Source of the DNA: Gonium pectorale
Lineage: Eukaryota; Chlorophyta; Chlorophyceae; Chlamydomonadales; Volvocaceae
Reading direction: 5' to 3'
Length of the DNA: 64,000 nt
NCBI GenBank assembly: GCA_001584585.1
Contig: LSYV01000020.1
Location: forward strand, 1,186,728-1,250,727
Shown: piece by piece, positions 56,332 through 64,000 of the stretch
How the letters are laid out: each line of letters starts with the position of its first letter
Numbering within the stretch: position 1 is the stretch's first letter
Notes under the pieces: model-generated
What the model was told of the DNA's origin: nothing
Databases searched by the model: none
What the model saw: the letters and a program-made list of their open reading frames with translations, nothing else
Program-made: the position numbers and the translations under genes

Positions 56332-57840
56332 CTACAGGATAAACGTAGGGATGCGCGAGGCTGCCGAGATCCCAACGCGGTGGCTTGCGTACAATCGGGC
56401 TGCAGCGAGTACGGGTAGTCCTCCCGAGCGGACATCATTCTGCCCGTATGTAATCAGGCCTGAGGCCTACCGGTATGTTGCGCTTTCCAGGTTCCCGGCA
56501 AATGTAATGAATGAAGCGGTAAAACTTGCCAAACGGGTCAGGCGGCATGTCCTGCGCCAATACACGGTCACCGAGTCAGGGCACATAAAGGGTTAATGGG
56601 CAGGTTCCGTACGGGCGATGTTCCGGAACTGACTTACCTGCCACGCTATCTGTGCCTGATACTGCGTCACTGTGTTGAAAGCGTTCGCGCTGCACACATG
56701 ATGAGGGGACGAGGGAAGGAAAGGCGCCTTATGCCCCGCGTGTGTGTTTCGGCGCGTGGCTCGCACACCACTCACCCGAAGAGTCCCCGCTTCTGCCACT
56801 GCTCCTGCAGGGCCTGGAGCTTTGTTTTGCAGATATCCCACGAACTGGCCTCGGCAGTAAGAACCTCTGCATGGCAGGCCCTCGTGAGGTGAGGTGCTGG
56901 GCACTTAGACGTCTGCACACCCTACCGCTGAATGCTACAAACGTTTCGTGCAGAAATAAAAGAGTCCCATCGCTTGTCGCCATGGTTTGGTTCAGTTATG
57001 TCGACAAGCGCTCATGGCGAAAGCGCTAAAGCGTGCTTGATGTCAACCAAATTGCAGGTATGAAGCTACATGGAGTGGATATTGTATAGGAAATAGCGAT
57101 ACGAGGGGAACGGGGGTATGCTCAAATTGACCGTGTCCAGCTTTCGAGTGGGGATTAGCGCAAAGGCGACACAATATCGAACAACTGTGTCAATTGCGCA
57201 GTGTAGGCACTGCACCCCACCGAAATGCGTACGGCAGCGTGGAGGAGAGGTGTGTTTTAGTAGTGTATCAGGTCAGCATGCGGCTGCTGAAGCGGGGTTG
57301 CATCCCGTTGGCCTTCTGCAATGTTACAGAGCAACTCGGAACCTGCGTATCCCTCCGCAACCCACTCATGCCAGCATCAGCCATGCGGTGGCCGACTTGC
57401 CGCCGCCCACCTCGCGCCATCAGGTTTGACCTACACGCCAACATAAAATACAGGTCTCAAGAGGCGAAGAAGAGCCGCACCGAACATACCCTTGGACACG
57501 ACAACGACACGCTCTTCACCAGCCTCCAGAACCCGGCAATACGAGTGCAGCACCCATCACGGACGTCAGCAGTCAGCAGCTCGAACGGGTGGCAACATCA
57601 TATAGGATAGTCAGACATACATAAAGGCACGCATTGAGTTGAGTTTGCGCTCTTATGTTCTTAGGGACGTCATTTGTGTGGGCGCGTACTTACGGCAAGT
57701 AACACGCGCCACTTGGCACAACAGCGCACCAGGCGAGACGCCTGCCCCATAGCAATGTCCACCAAACGTGCGCCCAACAGCAAAGACTCCATGCGCCTAC
57801 ACACACAAGATCTCGATCAACCAATTGGCAAAATCAAGGA

Positions 57841-57845
57841 TTACA
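57841..57845 (-). terminator. Candidate TGTAA polyadenylation signal (minus)
   Basis: ttaca on the plus strand, about 755 bases beyond the carotenoid oxygenase stop codon on the minus strand. Confidence 0.4.
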
Positions 57846-58351
57846 AGCCAGCAAGCCTGCCCAAAAGTACATTCAAGGGAAGGTTTCCTTAAGCGTCCCT
57901 AGCTCTCACGCATACTCTAAAGATACGTACGGTCGGAGCTGTTTGGCAATCGCTGCCAAAGCCCGCCGGAATGCCCACACCTCGCCAACACCCCGACGGG
58001 AAAACGCCTTGCACATGGGCTCGGGACAACACTCTGGTGGATGCACCTCCAGTACAGCAATCTACGTTTTGGCCCCATGTGGTTATTCGGATGAATTGCC
58101 GGCAAAGATATATTTGTGCCGCTTGCAGCATAACGCCCAAGCTTTAGGGCTGGGGATGCACGGCGGCAGGGCCTCCTGTTCGCCCGCACCCTTCTGCGTG
58201 CGGCTACCGTACCCAGGGCCGCACCAGGGCCTCAAGCATCTGTGCAATTTCCCTTGCCAGAAGCTACCGTGTGAATTCAGCGCACTCTTGCGCTCCAGAA
58301 TGCGGGTATCATCCCCTCGATGAAGTAGTAAGCATCAAATACCATACATCC

Positions 58352-58436
58352 TCGGCGGAGTTGCATCAGACCCTCGATGCAATACCCGTACACTCGGCGG
58401 AGTTGCATCAGACCCTCGATGCAATACCCGTACACT
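58352..58436 (+). repeat. 42 bp tandem repeat, two perfect copies
   Basis: The unit begins tcggcggagttgcatcagac and contains ctcgatgcaataccc. Copies start at about 58,352 and 58,394. A diverged third partial copy (atgcgggtatcatcccctcgatg, in rearranged order) lies near 58,300. Located in the presumed 3' UTR of the carotenoid oxygenase. Confidence 0.85.
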
Positions 58437-58598
58437 GAGCCCCGCTGCAGGTGGCAACCCACATCAACTCAGCCAAAAGAACAACCTTTCCCATCCGCAT
58501 CACACTCCACAACAGCCAAACGACAACGTAGCTGCTTTACTCGCACCTCCCTCGCCACGCCGCTCCTACGTCGCGCTGGCGGGAGCGCCACCTGCCGA

Positions 58599-61500
58599 TC
58601 ATAAGGGGCGCGCCCGGCCGAGCTGCTGCCAGCGCGGAACGCTCTGGTCGGCGGGGTCCGGGCCGCGGTAGGTGGCGTCCCAGGCGCCGTGCAGGCTGAC
58701 CGGAAGGCGATGCGGCAGGTGGATGGTCGCCAGCGGGCCCGCCGACAGCGCCTCCGCGTCAAAGATGTGGAAGTCGGCCCTGCCAGTATCCGCGTTGTGC
58801 ACCCCCACGAGCAGCCAGCCGTCGCCCTCGCGCGTCGAGCCCGGGCGCGGCACGAACATGGGCTCGCCGGGGAAGGTCCGGTCGCCGAGGTACCATTCGT
58901 CCACCGCCACGCCGGCTACCGCACCGACTGCGGCCCCACGCTCGGCACCGGGCGCCGGGCGCGGCGGCTCAAGCTGCCCCTGGCCTTCGCCCCGCCCGCC
59001 GTTCCCGTTGGCACTGCTGCGGGAGGGGACTCCAACGGAGGGGTCGGTCTCCACCCGAATGATGGACTGGGCGGGTCCCCAGAGGACGGAGTGGTCGTAC
59101 GCGTCGGCGATATACCAGTTGACGCGATGCGGCCGGCCCATGACCCGCGGGTCGGTCATGGGGAACTCGACGGTCCGGCGCAGCAGCTTGTGGCGCTCCA
59201 CGCGGCCGGTGCGCAGGTCACACGTCAGGCGCGACAGCTGCTGACGGGCGCCGCCTGAGGAGAGGGAAGGAGAGGAAGGAGGGTTGGCGGGAAAAGCGGC
59301 GGCCAGTGAATGCGGCCAGCAGCTTGTCAGCACCAGTCCCACAACCGTTGTTGTTGCCCGTTTGCACATCCGCTGGACAGCACACTGAACACCAAGCATA
59401 TGTCCATGACCTATCGCACTGATGAGAGATATAGCAGCAAGCCTCAGGCGCCGCGAGGAGCCGTGCGCTCCCCACAGCTCAAGCGGTGTTCCGGCTTACC
59501 AACGAACTCCCGGAGCCCCTCGGTCGACTCCTTATCAAAGATTCCCAGGTCAAAGGAGATGTCGTCCCACGCCACCGTGTCCAGCACCAGCACGCTCCCC
59601 CCATCCACCTCGTAGCCGTTGACATTGTGAAACACGAAGAACGGGTCCGCCGTGAGCACGCGCGGCTCCAGAGCTGCAGACATCGTGTGGGCGTATGCGC
59701 GTCAGGGGCTGGGTAAGCACACACCGCCGCATGCAAGAGCTCGGTACAACGCCTCCCATCAAGCACCCCATGAGGGTCGCCGGACCGTTGTCTCCCCTGG
59801 AGCCCGCAGCCCGCCCACTGCGCCGCGACAGGCCCCGGTACACCTGAGCGCTGACCGACAGCTGCCGGGCGGCGCACCTTTCTTGCTGGGGCGGCCGGGT
59901 CGCGGGAACAGCAGGATGCGCGTGGGCTTGCTGCTGTCGAACACCATGCACTCGGCGATGGAGCAACGGCCCAGCAGGTACTGAGGGAGGTTGCAAGACG
60001 AGCAGCGATTCAGGACCTTGGCTTGCGCCCGCCAACACCATTTCCTTGTTGCCACGAGGCGGTGTCAGGTCGGGACTGCACTGAAGCTGCTATACAAGTG
60101 CAAGACAGCCGACACCCCGTGAACCCGTTTCAACAAGTACTTCGGCAGGGGGGTGGGTGAAGGGAAAAGAGAATAAACAACGACGAGCTGGGCGCTACCA
60201 GCGTAAGTCCCGTCCAGGGGGGGCTGCCCCACCGCGCACCTGCGTCGCAAACTTGATGGGGTGCATCTTGATGGGGCCCAGCACCAGCGCGTACCAGTGC
60301 TCCGTGACGAGCATGTCGTGGATCAGCGCGATGTCAACACCCTGATAGGCACAGCGACATAGAAAGTGGGGACCAGTCAGAGGGAATGCGCATTGTACAA
60401 ACGGTAGCCCTGCAGGATACATGCTCGCAAGCACAATCGGGCCCGCGGCAAGCAAAAGCAGACTCGCAATAGAAGAGGCAACGCAAGGCCGTCGACGCAC
60501 CGGCAGCGTGTGCTCCGTCTCGTGCAGCAGCGCCCCCGACTCGTCAAGCTCGTAGAACACCGCTTTGGCGCCGCCAAAGCCGAACTCATTGGAGAACGCC
60601 ACCAGCCGCCGGCTAGACCCGCCCGCCGCCGAAGCCGTCTGCCCCGACCCAGGCTTTGCGGCAGCAGCACCTGAAGCGTGAGCAGTGGTCGCAGTTGTTG
60701 GCCCATAGGCTGCGGCCGCAGCGGGCGGCTGGTGCTGGTGGTGCTCCTGCACGATGCGGTAGTGTGCCCCGAAGGTGTTGCTGTGGAGCTTGCCGCCCAT
60801 GCGCGTCTCCCGGAGCGTATCGAGGGTCGTGGGGTCCATCAGGTACGGCAGTCCCGCCTGTGGTGAGGCGGTGGCGTATTGGTAAGGAACAAGAATCAGC
60901 GCGCGACTCATGGAAGTTAGCCACTTAGGGACAAGGATGCATCATGTAAACCGCAGTGCGCATCATGCCTTCCTTTGCAGGGCATTGAGGCCGGCACACC
61001 AGCGGGAAGTGTGCCACGAGGGCACGCGGGCTGTGGTGTTCTCGGCCAGCAAGGAGTGCGGCTGGCATGAGAGTTTACATCCTGCCACATGGGAACTGGC
61101 AATGCTAGAATACCACATTCGGTAAGCATCGCCGAATGGTTGAGGCGCATCCGCAACTAATACATTCAAGGATGCTGTCCACATGGTGATGGCCACGTTC
61201 TGACCGCCGTAGGGGCTTACCTCCCAGAGAGCAAAGAGCTGTCCGGCCCAGGGCAAGACCCCGGTGTTGGCCACGTTTTTGAAGTCCAGGTCGAAGGGAT
61301 TGAAGGCCCCGCTGCCGTCCACCGCGCCACGGGTGAAGCTATTGCGGAAGAGAGGCCGACCCGCAGCCTGAAGGGGTAACCACCCGCGAAAGCTGAAGAT
61401 GCCGCACCTTCAAGGTATGCGCGGCAGCTTGTAATCATGCCACATACCAGGAAGGCGCATGCAACAGGACAACTTGACTCATGAATTGGTTGGACTAACA

Positions 61501-62301
61501 GGATCGAAGCCGGCCGACCTGCGGTTGCTTCACGCAAGAAACTCATGGCGCCCGCCCGCACCTGCTCGGCCAGGAAGCCCTTGGTGCGCACGAAGCGATT
61601 CCGAAAATATGCCTTGCCGTTCGTAAAGGCTATGCTGAATACCATGCCGTCGCCGTCAAGTGTGTGTCGGCGGTAGCGCGGGTTGGTCACTTGCAGGCCG
61701 GGGCCGTTGCGGTAGTAGGTCCCGCACAGCTCGGGAGGGATGGTGCCCGTCACCTGACGCCGTAACGCAAGTTGCAATTTATAAGACATGGCATCGCGTC
61801 GGCAATGGCACAGCGCGAGTATTTCCAGGAATGCATGGGAACAGCTGGAGGTGTTTTGCATAATCCCTGGGGGGTGGCCCCGACCCGCAGCCAGGGCCTC
61901 CGCGACTGCCCGCCCTTACCCAAGCGTCGTCGACCCAGTAGGCATACTCCTCCAAGAGCGATGAGAACATGGAACGGACATCGTTGAGCTGAGACACTGC
62001 ACGCAGTATCGAGAGGTATCGGAAAGGGACAGCTGAAGGGGCGCCGAGGTGGTGGCCTCTGTATGACGCCGATACCCACCGACACCAACAGACCCCACCA
62101 ACACCCACCTGTGACCGGCACTGTGTGTCGCTTCATTTTTTGGATTGGTGTCGCAGGACCAGGCGAGCTGGGTCCAGCCGTATGCCTACTCGCGCGGCGC
62201 TCCTCTTGCTCGATGTGCTCAGGCTGCGTTATGCCTACGACCGACGCCGCTGGCTGCGCTCTTGCCTGTGTTCGTATGTCGTTGGCCAGAGCTGCTCTCA
62301 C
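58599..62301 (-). CDS. Carotenoid cleavage oxygenase (RPE65/CCD/NCED family), ~9 exons
   Basis: Exons (minus): (5' exon ending 62109), 61996-61920, 61753-61562, 61367-61221, 60857-60501, 60341-60240, 59980-59878, 59673-59500, 59254-58599; all phases agree. Family marks are GTIPPELCGTYYRNGPG, HTLDGDGMVFSIAF, NTGVLPWAGQLFALWE, and GEPMFVPRPGSTREGDGW near the C-terminus. Four candidate non-haem Fe(II) histidines are present: FGAHYRI (60,764), LIHDML (60,319), FHNVNGYE (~59,620) and SLHGAW (~58,690). The enzyme should split a carotenoid double bond with O2 to give apocarotenoids; substrate and position are not readable. Exon 5 carries an Ala/Gln/Gly-rich insert, and the last exon carries a Gly/Ala-rich insert, both typical of volvocines. 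The start is unresolved: the 5' exon is open without ATG from about 62430 to a Met at 62137. A separate ATG at 62447 opens a transit-peptide-like frame. Confidence 0.8.
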
Positions 62302-62447
62302 TGCGCGGCGAGGACTGCAGGTTATCGCACTGCGCTTACAACGGCTCTTGTTGGCGGGTCGCAGCGGCAGATACCTAGAGTGCCAGCGCGTCCGAGACTG
62401 CGCCGCAGGCCGGTTCTGGCCGGTTGTGGCGCGCCCGACCTAAGCAT

Positions 62448-62855
62448 TGCGACCCAATGACAGTGGTGCGTTTCCGGTACTATTTGGTCGTCTTGAGATG
62501 ATAAGCAACTATGTGTTCAAGGTCAACATTTTACGGCACAATGAGAGCATAACGGCGGAAGAGCACAGCGTAACAAAATCCTGTACAAAATCCGAGAACA
62601 GTAATATGTCAGCCAGCAGCTTCCTCCTGATTTGTTTTCTTACTGCAGTTTAGCTTCATGCAGTAGATAACATATGCGACGCTGACCGACTGACCGACGC
62701 CCATCTCACTGCGAGTTTCGTCGTTGCCCCTTTGGACCTGGCTGTCTTCCGTCTCGCTCAAAGGTTCAGCCGCGGCATGTGATATTCAGATGTTCTCGTA
62801 GCTTTGCCAGGGTCCACCAGGGTCCTCACGCTCAAACCCTGTCGTCCGGGCACCC
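62448..62855. promoter_or_regulatory. Divergent intergenic region, oxygenase (-) and MIT-AAA gene (+)
   Basis: About 400 bp, AT-richer than the flanks (62,460-62,660), with no coding bias. It probably contains both promoters. A short direct repeat, accgactgaccgacg, is visible near 62,685. No specific element is identified. Confidence 0.45.
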
Positions 62856-63080
62856 ATGTCGTTAGCCGACGCCCTTAACGGAGTTCTTGCTCACGCGGTG
62901 GCAGCTTTGGAATATGAGGATAGGGGTGAAGCCCTGAATAGCCTCCACGCCTACAACAACGCTTGGACATCCTTATCCTACGCCCTTGATGTGCACGGCG
63001 GCGACTTCAACTGCCCGCTGCCCGCGCTCGTGAGGGAGACCTGTGCGGCTCTGCTGGAGACGTATAGCGCACGGTATGAG
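62856..63080 (+). CDS. MIT-like domain exon, start of probable AAA ATPase gene
   Basis: The exon runs from the Met at 62856 to donor TATGAG|gtaagc at 63080, 75 codons, phase 0. The sequence (LAHAVAALEYEDRGEALNSL, then a second helix pair ending RETCAALLETYSARYE) has the helix-turn-helix pattern of MIT domains, which begin Vps4-, spastin-, katanin- and fidgetin-type AAA ATPases. The Met is preceded by a plausible intergenic promoter. It is linked to the exon at 63661 by position and expected domain order. The phases of the two do not match directly (0 versus 1), so a small exon between 63,093 and 63,650 is missing from the model, or the two are separate genes. Confidence 0.6.
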
Positions 63081-63660
63081 GTAAGCCCCTGAGGCTGATT
63101 GCACCGAACCTGGCGGCAAGGCAACCCTCAGAATAATGTCGGACTGGACGTACTTCCTTGGCGGCTGGCCACCCCGCACCTGTTGCCTCCGTCTCCCTTT
63201 TAAGGTCAGCCGTCCCCAACAGGCTCTTCGGATGTCACTTGCGGCAGGAACCGCCAGCCGTTCGGGAGAGGGTGGCTGTCCCAAGGCGTTCCCCCAGCGT
63301 GAAGTGGGTCGGCCGCCTTGCCGGGAGCCGCCTGGCCACGCAGGCTGCTCGGGTAGGCATATGTCCGGGTTACGGTTTCACGATGCAGGACCTTCCTGCG
63401 AGTATGCTATCTGGGTCGTGCACGGGTTCTCCGGTTGCTTGTATAGCGCAATACCCCGGACAACGCTGCAGAGGGCATGTGAGCGTTGTAGTTAGTTCAG
63501 ACGACCTCGGTTGATTTCTAAACGCGAAGTGACACAAAGAGTACAGCAGCGGAGGTGCACCACAGCAAACGAGAACCGTATCGTGCACATGCGGCCAATA
63601 CCCGTATGTTACTGCATTCTCCTGCCTCCCATTCTGGCCAGCCGCCCTTTCTCTCCACAA

Positions 63661-63951
63661 TCCAGGGATGCGCAGCACCGGCGCTGACGAAACGGCGCTG
63701 TACGGGACCCACGACGACCGCGGCGACGAGGGCGCGGGGCCTCGCCGGGCCCCGCCAACGCCTACAGGTGGCGGCGGCAGCACGCGGCAAGGCAGTGGCA
63801 CGGGACCGGACACCGCCGGAACCCCTACTGCGGATGCCAGCGACGCATGCGGTTCGGGGGCCGCGGCAGTGTGGACGGAGCAGATGAATGAGGTGCTGCA
63901 GCAATGCAGACGGCCCGTGCAGCCAGGGAAAGGGCTGGACGACCTGGCGGG
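63661..63951 (+). CDS. Second exon of probable MIT-AAA ATPase, partial
   Basis: Acceptor aatccag| ends at about 63,666. The frame (MRSTGADETALYG at 63668, a Gly/Pro/Thr-rich linker, then VWTEQMNEVLQQCRRPVQPG and KGLDDLAGL) ends at donor GCCTCG|ggtgcg or nearby at about 63,958. The closing motif resembles the conserved 'W-D-D-I-A-G-L' entry to the AAA domain of meiotic-clade ATPases (katanin, spastin, Vps4), so the ATPase core should lie beyond the window. A linker of low complexity between MIT and AAA is normal for this clade. Which member it is cannot be decided here. Confidence 0.55.
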
Positions 63952-64000
63952 CCTCGGGTGCGTCCCATTACATCGGAGGCGTCTGCAGCGGCATGCTGGC

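Larger units (their letters stand above)
56332..58598. other. Upstream of the DCN1-like gene and 3' UTR of the carotenoid oxygenase
   Basis: This should contain the missing 5' exon(s) of the DCN1-like gene (candidate at 56866-56776, minus). The rest shows no coding bias. A minus-strand TGTAA at 57845 and a 42 bp tandem repeat at 58352 fall within the likely 3' UTR of the downstream oxygenase gene. Confidence 0.45.

Noticed and set aside
1..64000. CRISPR arrays, operons, prokaryotic promoters, tRNA or rRNA genes
   Set aside because: The window is plainly eukaryotic with spliced genes. No regularly spaced identical repeats, cloverleaf or rRNA sequence was recognised.

Overview
The window is nuclear DNA of a volvocine green alga (Chlamydomonas/Gonium/Tetrabaena/Volvox-like). 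The evidence is very high GC, many short coding exons with GT-AG introns, TGTAA polyadenylation signals, Ala/Gly/Ser/Pro-rich low-complexity proteins, LINE remnants with volvocine-type zinc-knuckle tails, and family members typical of this lineage (BTB+NHL, F-box-like/LRR, AP2). There are no operons, Shine-Dalgarno sites or CRISPR arrays. All gene models below were built by eye from reading frame, splice sites and splice phase; 5' ends are the weakest part.

Layout. (1) 157-5221 (+): an 18-exon FAM161/UPF0564 centriole/basal-body protein, with two probable GC-AG introns. (2) 10461-6787 (-) and 10908-13246 (+): two divergent genes for unknown low-complexity proteins sharing a ~450 bp promoter region. 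(3) 14.2-16.0 kb: a transposon-rich islet with a 5'-truncated LINE ending in TGTAA plus (CA)n, two diverged copies of a dispersed repeat, and an AP2-domain fragment. (4) 16414-36271 (+): one giant gene of 12 phase-compatible exons coding for about 5,945 residues of Ala/Pro/Ser-rich, internally repetitive protein. This is the dominant and most unusual object here. (5) 37553-40130 (+): an F-box-like/LRR protein. (6) 44963-41273 (-) and 49265-45323 (-): a tandem pair of membrane-anchored sulfotransferases with identical 8-exon architecture, probably for sulfated extracellular-matrix polysaccharides or glycoproteins. (7) 50.5-53.5 kb: a degraded LINE (-) abutting a broken NHL/BTB gene (+). (8) 56331-54632 (-): a DCN1-type cullin-neddylation cofactor with a long Gln/Gly-rich C-terminal extension. 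(9) ~62.1-58.6 kb (-): a 9-exon carotenoid cleavage oxygenase with all four iron-ligand histidines. (10) 62856-end (+): the start of a probable MIT-domain AAA ATPase that runs off the window.

The genes do not form a pathway. Two concern centrioles or possibly microtubules (FAM161; the MIT-AAA gene if it is katanin/spastin-like), two wall or matrix sulfation, one ubiquitin-like regulation, and one apocarotenoid metabolism. The low-complexity genes, above all the giant one, have no function I can recognise.
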